Source of the DNA: Batillaria attramentaria
Taxonomy: Eukaryota > Mollusca > Gastropoda > Batillariidae
Direction of reading: 5' to 3'
DNA length: 64,000 nucleotides
Assembly (NCBI GenBank): GCA_018292915.2
Contig: JACVVK020000168.1
Span: 832,501-896,500, forward strand
Below the pieces are notes generated by a model, which ran no database searches, was not told the origin of the DNA, and saw only the letters and a list, made by a program, of their open reading frames with translations. The position numbers and the translations under genes were made by a program. Shown piece by piece: positions 30,688 through 51,667 of this stretch (positions are counted from its first letter, which is position 1; the number at the start of each line of letters is the position of its first letter).

Positions 30688-32751
30688 ATGATTGTGAAAG
30701 CAGCCTGGGTACTGTTGCTGCTTACAGGCTCAACATTTGGTGCCGTGGTCAGAGGTAAGAACACAAAACATCTTTTATAAAGTGAGGGGTGTTGAGTAGT
30801 CAACAGACAGAGGGTGATATAGCGACGTATTCTTCACAATATCACGAAGTATAAAACTAACCATTTATTACAAAGTGATACTCTTAGGGTTGTTGAGTAG
30901 TCAACAAGGCAGAGGGTGATATAGCGGCGTATTCTTCACAATGTCACGAAATGTAAAACTAACCATTTATTACAATGTGATTACTCTGAGGGTTTTTTAA
31001 GTAGTCAACGAGGCAGTGCGTGATATAGCGACGTACTGTTCACAGTATCACGCAATATTTTACACGTCTGCTATCCAAGCGTTCGGCGAATTCTTCTCAA
31101 GTTTGTCCGAATAAGCGAGTTCGTGGGTGGGTGTTTGGGGGTTTAACGTCCTTTTCCACCACATAGGGTGATAACAAAGACGGGGCAACGATGAAAAAGC
31201 CAGCACACATATTTGACCCCAGCCGGGATCGAACTCACGACCCGAGCATTAGAAGTCCAACGCTCTACCATTCGACCACCCCGGCTCCCCGTCCGAATAA
31301 GCGAAGGAGGTGTAACCCTGTTAGTACCTCGGTCGAATCGGCAGTAGAACAGGTCTTCGATAAGCATGTCATAAATCATTGTGTCATGGGAAATATTTTC
31401 ATGTTTGGTTTTGTGTGTTTTGATTCGTGTTCTTTTTGTTGTAGAGAAAAGGCAAATACGTGAGTATGTACTTCCCATGAATACCGCAGTTTTCTTTAAC
31501 TCAGTAACGTCTTTCCTTTTACTTTTCTTCCTTTCTTCCTTTGACAAAATGTATTTATAGTGTCATAGTCCTGACTACCTTACATTCAGTTGCATTTCCA
31601 CAAAACACAAAGGCATGTAACAGGGCTGTTGCAGAGATCGCGAAAAGTCACTGCATTTCGATGGAAATTTCTAGACCATCCCAGAACATGCGAGTGCAGT
31701 AACATCAGTAGATTACGTAACCTTGGAAAGATTCCGTACTTGCCAGTATGTTGCAGTATGTTCTAGATCTGACCTGTTAGTATATAAGCAGCACTGCACA
31801 GCGTTCTGGGTTCTTCCTCTTTCATGAGTTTGTTCTTGCGCATCTTCTGTTAATAAAGTATTGGAGTTCTAGCCTGTTGTATCCCGTGTCTTCTCTGCGA
31901 GTGCACCGAGAGAGCGACATAGCAGGAGAAAAATACAACAAGGGCTTAATGGAGGTATACAGTGGTCTACAAGGACGCACAGGCAAACTTCTCCGAATCT
32001 GCCAAAGATTCAATAATTCAAAAATCAGGTTTTGATTTTTTTTTTGGGTTGCTTTGCTGCCACAACTCTTTGCCGGCTCCCGTGGTCTTCCTCCCTGGTA
32101 ATGGGTGGAATCCACGGAGGGCTCGAAAGTTGGGGCACTTTTTATTATGCATGATGATGGAGATAAGGATGATGGTAAGATGATGCTATGGAGGTGCGTG
32201 TGGTTTGGGACTGCGGGACTGGGCCGCATTCCACGCCTCCTGTTTTGAATTTCTTTTGATAATTAAAACTCCATCAGTAACTCCAACTCCTCCCCTCCCC
32301 TTTTAGTAACTTGCGACCCCCCTCCCCCTCCCTCCCTTCCCGTTTAGTACCTTGCGACAGGGTATTTTCTCTGCATGTGCATGTTCTCTGTACTTCTGTA
32401 GATAACGTCGAAAGCCACCCTTCAGTGGAATGCCGTCACGGAGAAGGTATGCTGTCTTTTGTGATTTTTTTTTTCAAATTTACGTAAACCAAGGATGTCT
32501 TGTTTCTTTGCCGTACATATCAATTGTAAACGGCTACACCGGGTCCCTCTATTTGTGTTCTGTTGTTGTTGTTGTTGCTTGTTTGTTATAAGTGTTTCAT
32601 ATTTCCGTTCGTGTTGTTAGTCGGGATGATGGTTGAAATATTATTAATAGCGTTCAAGATTGATTGTTTTGGTAAATTCTCGCGGTTTACGTAGCAGAAA
32701 GAAAGACTGATATTGACTGATTTAAAAAAAAGGAGACAAATGATTAAACTC

Positions 32752-32834
<83 letters not shown>

Positions 32835-33876
32835 CTTGCACAACGTCGTCTGGCGTTGTCAACACGACGACCGGTTTACCTGATGCTGCTCCAGTTTCAA
32901 GCACTGCAGTAAGTCAACAACTAAAGTCAAAATTCATCACGTTGATTCACAGATAAGGTCTGTCAAGTGTGCGTTCAATTTTGAGTCATAAAAATATTGT
33001 TATTATCTAGAAAATGTGAACTTTTACGTCATGACGTATGTACAGGAGACATCCAGTTTTTATTGTTTTAAAACAAAATGTTCTTGTTTTTAAAAGGGGG
33101 TCAGTTGGTCGACAAAGAAAATATCATCATCGTCAACAACATAAAAACCTACAAAAAAACAACAACAAAAACAAACAACCAAACAAAAAGAACACCAAAC
33201 AAACATCATCATCAACAACAACGAAAACAAAAAACAAAAATAAGAACAACAACAACAAAAATAAGAACAACAACAACAACAACAACACCAATCAAACCGA
33301 CAAACGGGTGTGTGTTTGCGGGTTTAACGTCCTTTTCCACCACATACGGGGTGACATCAAAGGCGGGGCAACGATGAAAAAGCCAGCACAGACGTTTGGC
33401 CCCAGCCGGGATATGAACTCACGACCGGAGCATTAGAAGTCCAACGCTCTACCATTCGGCCACCCCGGCTCCCGAAACAAACAAACAGCAACAGTTTCAC
33501 TTAGTAACAACATCAACAGTAGTCACAAGACAAACCAAAGACAACAACAAAACCAACAACAGCAACGACAACAACTGAAAATAACGACAGTTTAATTCTT
33601 ATTTCACGCAGGCAGCCAGTGCCCACCCGGGCAGACTGACAGATCAACAACGGAAAACACAGCTAGCGCCACTAATGGCTGCCGGATGGACAATGGTTGC
33701 AGACAGGGATGCCCTCTACAAGGAGTTCATCTTTCAGGACTTTAACCAGGTCAGTGAATCACTAATTACTTTTTTTTTTTACAGACCTTCTTGTGAAAGC
33801 TCCTAGCACCCAGTTGTTAAGAGGCTAACTTGATACTTGTTTACTGAAACTCACTGATAGAGCCAGCAAATAAATC

Positions 33877-33909
<33 letters not shown>

Positions 33910-33921
33910 GTCCCAAAGTGC

Positions 33922-34010
<89 letters not shown>

Positions 34011-34886
34011 GCATTAGCAACGGCAAGACTGAAAACTGGAATACTAGACCAATGTCTTTTACCGTTGACAAATATCGTTTCATTTCAATCATTCCATTTC
34101 AAAGTTTCATGTCATTTCAAAGTTTCACTTCATTTCAAACTTTCATTTTATTTCAAACTTTCATTTCATTTCTGTCTGTCTGTCTCTGTCCCTCTCTGTA
34201 CGCTTTTAAAAATTATGTTATATTAACCTTGCCATTAGTTTTTTTTTCTGTTTCTTTTCTTGCATTCTTTGTCTTTGCCTCGTGTAGTCTTTTTTATATT
34301 TATTTTGTTGTTGTTGTTGTTGTTGTAGCAACGACTGATCGAAAATTAATCATTGTTTGGTTAAATCACTTCCGTTGGAAAATAAAGTTCGTTCGTTCTG
34401 TCTGTATTTGCTGTGTTTCTGCTTGACCTTTTTTTTATAGAGTGCACAATGGATTGCATAGTATTGGATAATTGTAATCCGTCATGCATACAAGCGCTTT
34501 TGCAACTCTAACTGACGGACAGAATGAGTTAGCTGGATGGGCCTTACTAAAGCCGCGCAAAGAGCGGTGAGTGGTGGTCTAATAGGTAGCGCGTCGGACT
34601 TAGCCGCTGCGCTACTGAACGGCCGTCGCCGATGTCACGGCGATAAAGCGTGGGTTCGAGCCCAGGTGGAATTTGTGATACGTGATACCGGTTTTTCCTG
34701 GCTACCGGGCTGCTCAGCCGGGGGTTTCTCTCCGGCTTTCCTCGTCCAGCAAAAATAATGATAATAAAATAATAGGATAGGTGGGTTGGGTGGCGCTGCA
34801 GTGCAGCGACGCGCTTGCCCCGGAGAAAGCAGCCCAACTTTCCCGAAAGGGACAACAAAGGACTATTCCGAGATTAGTAGACAGGC

Positions 34887-34939
<53 letters not shown>

Positions 34940-35660
34940 ATTAATGCACGATATTCCAGAACCATTTTTACAAGGACACGCACACTTTTCTTACAGGCAT
35001 TCGGGTTCATGACGCGTGTTGCACTGAAAGCCGACAAAATGGAACATCACCCAGAGTGGTTCAATGTCTACAATAGGGTCAGTATAGAGTTTTCAATGTC
35101 CTTCCCCCAAAAGTTCATTAGACACTGTAAAATCATATAATGTATGCGTCAAAGCCATATGATGTACATGACTGGATGATTGTGTGATGTGTATAATACC
35201 ATAGTCTATATGTTTCTTAGTGGGTGGGTGTTAGGGGGTTTAACGTCCTTTTCCACCGAAACGGGTGATATCAAAGACGGTGCAACGATGAAAAAGCCAA
35301 CACAAATTTTTTACCCAGCCGGGATACGAACTCACGACCTGAGCATTAGAAGTCCAACGCTCTACCATTCAGCCATCCCGACTCCTCTATATGTATCTCG
35401 GATAGAAATTGATGTGCTTTTTGCTTCGTTATGACTTTTTTTAAAGCTGTATTTTGTATATTGGTTGTTACCATGTTCTTTATGTTTGGATATTCCTCTA
35501 TACCCAAAACGGAGAGAAAGGAATACAAGCTTTGAATATTGAGTCTTGAATTTTTAATCTTGAATCGCAGGTCCAGATCACCCTCAGTACGCATGACGTT
35601 GGTGGGGTGTCGGAGGCGGATGTGACGCTCGCAAACTTTGTGGAAGTAGCGGCTGCATAA
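30688..35660 (+). CDS. secreted pterin-4a-carbinolamine dehydratase-like protein (6 exons)
   Basis: Exons 30688-30754, 32402-32446, 32835-32908, 33612-33749, 34997-35077 and 35571-35660 (495 nt) give 164 residues. All junctions are phase-consistent (1,1,0,0,0). Residues 1-19 form a signal peptide ([19 protein letters not shown]). Residues 20-66 are a short Cys-containing and Thr/Ser-rich linker. Residues about 70-164 are a complete PCBD domain: [54 protein letters not shown]. The three catalytic-site histidines of the family are present (H125, H126, H143). Family knowledge: PCBD dehydrates 4a-hydroxytetrahydrobiopterin in cofactor recycling and, in vertebrates, also binds HNF1. It is normally a cytosolic/nuclear protein of about 100 residues. 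Secretion is inferred from the leader. A possible 15-nt microexon at 31445-31459 would add five residues in frame. SINEs, a solo LTR and minisatellites fill the introns. Confidence 0.85.
30780..31060. repeat. three-copy minisatellite in intron 1 of the PCBD gene
   Basis: Units of 101-104 bp each with GTAGTCAAC and GGGTGATATAGCG-like blocks, starting near 30791, 30892 and 30996. The phrase GTTGAGTAGTCAAC is itself palindromic. Confidence 0.85.
31124..31289 (-). mobile_element. SINE family 2, full length
   Basis: The minus strand has the complete tRNA-like head (GTGGTCGAATGGTAGAGCG, B-box GAGTTCGATCCCGG) and body down to GGACGTTAAACCCCCAAAC. One of the best copies in the window. Confidence 0.8.
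31616..31942 (+). mobile_element. candidate solo LTR
   Basis: Begins TGTAACAGGGCTGTTGCAGA and ends AATACAACA. Inside are a TATA box (TATATAAGCA near 31782) and, about 70 bases later, AATAAAGTA, in the order expected of an LTR promoter and polyadenylation site. The flanks (AGGCA left, AGGGC right) are only an imperfect 5-bp duplication. No internal region or primer-binding site follows. Confidence 0.4.
32050..32250 (-). mobile_element. SINE family 3, 3' part
   Basis: The minus strand matches the 3' domain of the copy at 16298-16795 (GGAATGCGGCCC, CATCATCATGCATAATAAAA and GGAATCCACCC-like phrases). Confidence 0.7.
32754..32833. repeat. (TG)n microsatellite forming the acceptor tract of PCBD exon 3
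   Basis: About 39 TG units end directly in TAG at 32832-32834, the splice acceptor of the exon at 32835. The GT-rich run replaces the usual pyrimidine tract. Confidence 0.9.
33145..33300. repeat. CAA/AAC-rich low-complexity stretch
   Basis: About 150 bases composed almost only of A and C trinucleotides, directly before a SINE end. Confidence 0.85.
33305..33474 (-). mobile_element. SINE family 2, full length
   Basis: Complete head and body on the minus strand. The B-box region reads GAGTTCATATCCCGGCTGG. Confidence 0.8.
33881..34008. repeat. (TCTG)n and (TG)n compound microsatellite
   Basis: TCTG units at 33881-33912 followed by about 43 TG units. A (CATTTCAAAGTTT)-type imperfect repeat follows at 34078-34175. 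Confidence 0.95.
34318..34398 (+). repeat. retroelement tail with GTTC end, copy 2
   Basis: Same block as 18455-18530, ending AAATAAAGTTCGTTCGTTC. Confidence 0.5.
34555..34755 (+). mobile_element. tRNA-derived SINE (family 5)
   Basis: Head with A-box TGGTCTAATAGGTAGCGCG and B-box GGGTTCGAGCCCA, then the body phrase GGTTTTTCCTGGCTACCGGG. It matches the minus-strand copy at 4655-4865. Confidence 0.8.
34890..34937. repeat. (GA)n microsatellite
   Basis: Uninterrupted GA run in the last-but-one intron of the PCBD gene. Confidence 0.95.
35220..35388 (-). mobile_element. SINE family 2, full length
   Basis: Complete copy on the minus strand with head (GTCGGGATGGCTGAATGGTA) and the GGACGTTAAACCCCCTAAC end. 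Confidence 0.8.
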
Positions 35661-35851
35661 TCTTTCCGGAATTATAAGTGCACGTTAAAGATCCCATTCT
35701 ATCCTGGAGGGACAGCAGAACAGGAAAGCGTATGCTGTGGAAGGACGAATAAGCACGTATTGTATTGTATTGCTCTTTATATTGCATTTGACTGAATCTT
35801 ATAGAAATTAGATTTGATACAGGAGAAAAAAGTTCATATCACACACACACA

Positions 35852-35917
<66 letters not shown>

Positions 35918-36853
35918 GATGACCCAACACCTACAAGAAATAAAGACAGAAAAAAGTTCTACTCTAGTATAATTATGGAAACCAACTCCAAAGCCAATTC
36001 AGCACACAAGAGTATAAATATTCAAGAAAATATACTGCTCATTGTACAATTGAAAAAAACACTAAATTTCAAAGCTTAGAATATGAATGTTGCGAAACAG
36101 ACTTTTGTGTTTTAAATATAAGAGTTGCTTTGAGCTAACTTTTACGGTCCCCAACACCATAGACTATAACTGTATATAACTTAGCCTCAGGGAGATCTCC
36201 TACGTACCTACCGCCAAAACCAGAAAAAAATCAAAAGTCCAGACATTTTCATCACAATCTGCATCTGCACAAAAGCACCACAATAGCAAATACAAGGAAA
36301 CCGTTTCAAAAATTGTATGCGGATAAGTATACTTTCCATAACAATACAAATTTACAAAGACATTTCCAAACGTTCACAGGAACATGAAAATGAAGCTAAA
36401 TTGAAACAAAAAAACAAAACAAACAAACAAACAAACAAACCCAAAACAAAACAAAACAAAACACAAAGACAACAACAACAACAACAAAAGCAAAAACAGG
36501 AACAACCACAACAACAACTAACACGAAAACGGCTTCAAAGATTGTATGTAGAGAAAGTACATTTCATAGTGTCATCTAGTCTTAAGAAACATCCAAATGT
36601 AACTAGAACACATTGCAAACGCATGAAAACTGTTCCAAAGATTGTGTGTAGAGAAGGTATTTCTCAAAACAGGAACGTCTGCAAATAACACATGATTGAA
36701 GATTTCTTAAAACAGCTTCAAACATTATCCATGGAGCACACTGCAATAAAAAAGAAAAGCTTCAACAGTAGTGAGAACCGTGTCATTATGTTCATATACT
36801 GTAGCTTGATTCAGCTGCTCTCTCTCTCTTTCTCTCTCTTTCTCTGTGCGCGC

Positions 36854-36931
<78 letters not shown>

Positions 36932-37174
36932 TTTTGCATATTTATTGGTATAAATGCGGGAGTACGCGCATTGAGTCACTTTGTGAGAATTTTGTGCTAT
37001 ACAAGTACAATTTATTATTATTATTATTATTGTAAGTTTTGTGGGTGTTGCAGATGACAAACGTAGGCGAAACTGACGAAACAGGCACTGTGCACGTAAT
37101 GAAAGTCAACAAAAGTGCGGGGAAAGCTAATAAACATTCACGGGCATTTAAATAGTGCATTTCGAAGTTCACCC
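35661..37174. other. convergent 3' flanks of the PCBD and receptor genes
   Basis: AATAAA at 35938-35943 can serve the PCBD transcript. The stretch has (CA)n at 35838-35915, a degenerate repeat of about 100 bp around 36300-36720 (TTCAAAGATTGTATGTAGAG-like phrases), a (CG)n(TG)n tract at 36846-36933, and a retroelement tail ending (ATT)n at 37013-37031. TTTATT at 36941 (AATAAA on minus) is a candidate signal for the receptor mRNA. No gene seen. Confidence 0.55.
36846..36933. repeat. (CG)n(TG)n alternating tract
   Basis: About 11 CG units pass into about 32 TG units, an alternating purine-pyrimidine sequence. Confidence 0.95.
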
Positions 37175-47507
<10,333 letters not shown>

Positions 47508-47787
47508 TGTTTTTAGTAGCCCGTTTCAATCTTAACATGGAATTTGCATTAAAACACACACACACACACAACACGAAGGAATGATGAAGCTACAATGGAA
47601 GGTTGGCTTTTCAAATCACACCTCAGCCCAACACTCACTTCATCTGCCGTCGAAACTCCGGCTCGCACGTAGTAATAGCTTACACTGACGGATTTGAAAC
47701 CAGTACCATTAACCCTTTCGGCACCGACGCTACTGATATACGTCTGGCACCAGGCGACACATGTTGAAATTGAGGTAAGATGTAAAC

Positions 47788-48342
47788 GGGTGGGTGTTTG
47801 GGAGTTTAACGTCCTTTTCCACCACGTAAGGGTAATATCAAAGACGGGGCAACGGGATTTTTTAACCTTTTCTTTTTTTATTCGTTTTTTTTTTTATTTG
47901 TATTTTTTTTTATTCTCTTTTTTTAAGGTACATTTGACAAAAAAAGACACATGAACACAGTACCAAAACAAACAAACAAACAAAACCCCCAAAATCACAA
48001 TACAAAAACAAAACCAAAAGCTACCAAATACAACAGCAATGTCACAATACAACTTAGACAAGAGCAAAACCCCCAAAAGTAATATCCCCCCCCCCCATTT
48101 TTTTTATTTTTTTATATATGTATAGAACAAACATTCATACTTCTGGGCTTACAAACATACACAGTTATTTCAGTATATACATCCGTCTCTAGATACGTGG
48201 ACGTTTTTACATCATAACAACATCAAACAACGCTTTGAACAAAGAAAAAAAGATGGAAAAAAAATGTCGACCTCAACCGGGATTTGAACTCTGATCCGAG
48301 CAGTGAGAGTCCAACGGTCTTCCATTCGGCTATCCCGTCTCC
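47788..48342 (-). mobile_element. SINE family 2, split copy
   Basis: The minus-strand head (GGATAGCCGAATGGAAGACC, B-box AGTTCAAATCCCGG) is at 48342-48265 and the 3' body at 47862-47788. About 400 bp of A/T-rich low-complexity sequence lies between them. Confidence 0.65.
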
Positions 48343-48351
48343 CCAAAATGT

Positions 48352-48546
48352 AATAATAATAATAATGAGCATTGTATAGGCGCTTTACCCGATTTCATGA
48401 ATCGGCTCAAAGCGCCGCGAACTGAACCCAACACACACGCTCACGTGAATCACACGCATTCTCTCACACACATACGAGAAGCAAAAATTCTTTGCCCCCG
48501 ACCTCTCGCATTGGTGACAAGTCCACCACTAGACCACCGACCGCCC
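48352..48546 (-). mobile_element. SINE family 1, internally deleted
   Basis: The minus strand has the head with GCGGTCGGTGGTCTAGTGG, then jumps to the 3' domain (GAGAGAATGCGTGTGATTCA, GCGCTTTGAGCCGATTCATG) and an (ATT)n tail. Confidence 0.75.
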
Positions 48547-48704
48547 CGTAATGTAAACGCACTGTTACAACTACAGTCGTAGTTCGCGCAGAATGAGTTA
48601 AAACAAAAGTGCTTTGGCTCGTCTGCAGCTGTCTAATATTGCCGAGTTGCACCCCAGTGACGACCATTCAAAATTAAACTTGTACCCGATGTCTTTACAT
48701 TAAG

Positions 48705-48930
48705 CACATTTCCGAAACATTAGATTGAGCAAACTACTGTTACCTCAGAAGTATTGTAGTCAGAATGATTCGCCCCAGCGGTTGGGGCTATTGTTTGAAA
48801 TGATCATGATTTATAGAAACACGGACATCCTCTGTGGACCGATGTTGGAATGTGGACTAATGGCGATGCGGATGAAGTACCGGATGAGTGGTTGTCGCCT
48901 CATGTGTATTGCTCTGCTCGCTGCACTGTG
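48705..48930 (+). repeat. unclassified interspersed repeat (family Q), copy 1
   Basis: Shares GCAGAATGATT(C/T)GCCCCA-like, AAATG.TCATGATTTATAGAA and TAATGGCGAT blocks with 49440-49790, 50970-51310 and 57700-58040. Non-coding, no terminal repeats seen. Confidence 0.55.
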
Positions 48931-48982
48931 TTAAAACAGAATGCGTGATCTGTCTCTAATTGTATTTCTGCATCAGTGGGGG

Positions 48983-48985
<3 letters not shown>

Positions 48986-49049
<64 letters not shown>
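48986..49049. repeat. (TG)n microsatellite
   Basis: Pure TG run preceding a segment duplicated at 54051. Confidence 0.95.
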
Positions 49050-49050
<1 letters not shown>

Positions 49051-49268
49051 TTCCACTCAAATTCGCACCCATGCCTTCTGTGGTTTCCGACATCCAAAAC
49101 ACATGTGGATGTCACCAGCAGACAAGAACAAAACTTATATCAACCATGTTCAAAATTATCAACCAGCCGATGGCAAAGACATCGTAATTTTCTGGTAAGG
49201 TGTGTCCTTCTCTGAAACGGGCACGAGACCGGTGTGAAAGAAACCGGACAAACAACAACAACAACGAC
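49048..49268 (+). repeat. 221-bp segment duplicated at 54051-54271
   Basis: Only two mismatches were seen between the copies. Both copies follow a (TG)n run and carry an open plus-strand frame (THAFCGFRHPKHMWMSPADK and on) ending at TTCTG/GTAAGG, a donor-like sequence. No homology is recognised, so it is not called a gene. Confidence 0.85.
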
Positions 49269-49269
49269 G

Positions 49270-49273
49270 CGCG

Positions 49274-49355
<82 letters not shown>
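49270..49355. repeat. (TG)n microsatellite
   Basis: About 40 TG units with a GCGCG start, followed by a short (GA)n run. Confidence 0.95.
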
Positions 49356-49357
<2 letters not shown>

Positions 49358-49439
49358 TTGAATGGAGAGAGAGAGAGAGGGAGAGGACCTCAATTCCATG
49401 AACCAAACATTTGACGTCAGCCTCACGCTGGTCGTCTGA

Positions 49440-49790
49440 CAGCGGAGCGTAAATAATTCATTGTACGAAATGAACTAGAACCGCTCATTGCGTAAGGCAA
49501 TGTGTTTTGTCGGCAGAATGATTTGCCCCAACGGTATAGCATATGGTGCTCCTATAATTCCACTTTGAAATGCTCATGATTTATAGAACGAGATGGGACG
49601 ATGTCCGCTATGGGACGATGCCAAAACGCGAGCTATGGCGATACAGATGGAATAATTATCACAAGCGCAGTCGGCGACTGTGTTTATTGCTCTGCATGAC
49701 AGGATGAATTTTTAAAACAAAGCTATCAAGCATCATACATGATTTATGGGAAACAGCTGAACTGTATGTTTTCCCTGGAAACCCATTGTC
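49440..49790 (+). repeat. unclassified interspersed repeat (family Q), copy 2
   Basis: Closely similar to 50970-51310, including ACGCGAGCTATGGCGATACA and TTATTGCTCTGCATGACAGG. Confidence 0.7.
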
Positions 49791-49799
49791 AATCAAAAG

Positions 49800-50175
49800 A
49801 CAGGGGATTTGGTCTAGTGGTTAAGGCATCCGACTTCGGATCCTGAGCTGCCTGGCTCGAGTCCCCGGTGGGCAGGAATATGGTGGGATTTTTCCTTACC
49901 ATATCGAGTCAAATCCATGTGCAGACTCGTTTATGGTGCCTGTCTCGCCTTCGTGTACACACGCACGCACATACATCAAATGTGCACGCTAAAAATCCCA
50001 CGTTCATCTTTCGAAGAAGAGTAGGCTGTGGCCGGTGTCGTGGTAAACAGAAATACTGTCGCACGCACCAGAGTGAATAGCAGGGTGGAGGTTTGCACAT
50101 AAAGTAGCATTTCAGCAGAGACTGATATGTGCGCCGAGGAGATGTCTACCATACCATACCATACCATACCAAAAT
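49800..50175 (+). mobile_element. tRNA-derived SINE (family 4) with (ACCAT)n tail
   Basis: Head with A-box TTGGTCTAGTGGTTAAGGC and B-box GGCTCGAGTCCCC. A body of about 270 bp follows, including TCCCACGTTCATCTTTCGAA, and the tail is a pentanucleotide ACCAT/CATAC run. A minus-strand copy is at 53655-53985. Confidence 0.8.
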
Positions 50176-50308
50176 CAGTCGTGCGCAGTGTTTTAACTGC
50201 TTGCTGAGTCAGTCAACCTCGAAGAATTTTAATAGTGTATTTATATCCGCAACTGCCGAAACCTGAGTCGTCTGCTTTGTCTTCGACTTGCCGGAAACGC
50301 GCCGTTTG

Positions 50309-50754
50309 GGCTACAGGACACTAATAGCTTCCGCGGCATGTGGTAACAACTACGCTTACTATAGTACAAAAATTTTGCCCCTTTTTACATTTGTGTGCAG
50401 AATAGAAAATGGCAATCTGGCGCTTTTTGTAAATAAATTCCATGCCAGGTAATAGTAAAGCTAGGGAAAAATGAGTCTGGTTTGTGGACTATTTGTATTC
50501 ATGCGCGGCTAGCACAAAAGCTGGCAGACGACAAAGGAATTAGGGGATATGCGGTCGCTGCTAACACTGCCCCCCCCCCCCCCCCCGGAATATTGGAATT
50601 TGTTGAAATTTACTCTACACACGAGTCTTTGGCTGCTGGATTTTTGTGATTTTTCAAGGTGAATTTTAAAGCATTGCTAGCGTGTCATACGCGACGTTAT
50701 GTTAAATAGGAATATATAGCGTATTCCTGAAATTTGCGTTAGTGTCCTGTAGCC
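50309..50754 (+). mobile_element. GGCTAC-type MITE (family R), best-preserved copy
   Basis: Perfect 16-bp terminal inverted repeats: GGCTACAGGACACTAA at 50309-50324 and its complement at 50739-50754. 446 bp, AT-rich, non-coding. A C-homopolymer lies at about 50571-50586. Defines the ends of the family. Confidence 0.8.
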
Positions 50755-50759
50755 TGTGC

Positions 50760-50975
50760 TGACAATAGCGTGGAAATATCGCGAGAGCTGGCCGATCCAA
50801 ATGTCAGTACATGTATACATTTGCACCCCTTCCCGTGCAGCGAGTATACAATCGCCCCTCCTTGTGGTCGACTGGAGTACATTCCCCCCCCCCCCCCCCG
50901 CACACACACACACACACTTCCCGTGGATGACTGATAAAAATGTGCACCCCCTAACCGGCGAACTATGCCGACAGA
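50760..50975 (+). mobile_element. TIR-type element related to 55468-56323
   Basis: Contains ATACATTTGCACCCCTTCCC, GTCGACTGGAGTACATT and GTGCACCCCCTAACCGGCGA. It matches the outer element at 55.5-56.3 kb without the inner insertion. Confidence 0.6.
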
Positions 50976-51310
50976 GCGTAATTAATGCATTGTACGAAAT
51001 GAACTGGAACACCTTATTGCGTGGCAATGCGTTTTGTCGGCAGAATGATTTGCCCCAACAGTATAGCGTATGGTGCTCCTAATACTCATGATTTATAGAA
51101 CGAGACGTGTCCGCTATGGGACGATGTTAAAACGCGAGCTATGGCGATACAGATGGAATAATCACCACAAGCGCTGCCGGCGACTGTGTTTATTGCTCTG
51201 CATGACAGGATGATTTTTTTTTTTAAAAAAGCTATCAAGCATCATACATGATATGTGTGAACAGCTGAACTGTGTGTTTTCCCTGGAAACCAATAGACAG
51301 TCAAATTCAC
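50976..51310 (+). repeat. unclassified interspersed repeat (family Q), copy 3
   Basis: Homologous to 49440-49790 over its whole length, with small indels and a T/A-run insertion. Confidence 0.7.
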
Positions 51311-51667
51311 CAACCGGATAATAAGAATCTTTAATCGTGTAGCTCTGCCGTGAAGTATAGACTTGCTTGTAAAACCTTACCCGTTAAAGATGAGGACTAC
51401 CCTGAAATACGAAAAGTGCCTAGGGCCTCTTGAAATTAGGAATGAACATAACGTGTATGCCATACACATCCTAAACACGGCGAACATGCAGATGGTCCTA
51501 TATGAAATAAAAGTAATCATGGTTTCAAATGCACACAAAATTATGTCCATAACGTTTTAACATGCATGGGAGCATCCACATGTTTTGTTATTTTAAGTAA
51601 GCCATTTTACAATGCTTGTTTCCAGAAGTTCTCGTTGTTTCGCCGAAGGGTAGTCCCCGTTGTTTAA
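51311..51667. other. gene-free stretch
   Basis: Unique AT-rich sequence. The short open frame at 51363-51560 shows no recognisable domain and no splice context. Confidence 0.4.

Noticed and set aside
35346..35594. 82-residue minus-strand frame over the last PCBD exon
   Set aside because: Antisense shadow of the conserved PCBD terminal exon and intron.
49800..49872. tRNA gene
   Set aside because: A- and B-boxes are present, but the head is fused to a repeated body and pentanucleotide tail shared with 53655-53985, so it is a SINE. The same reasoning was used for the heads at 4.8, 16.3, 22.2, 31.3, 33.5, 34.6 and 53.1 kb.
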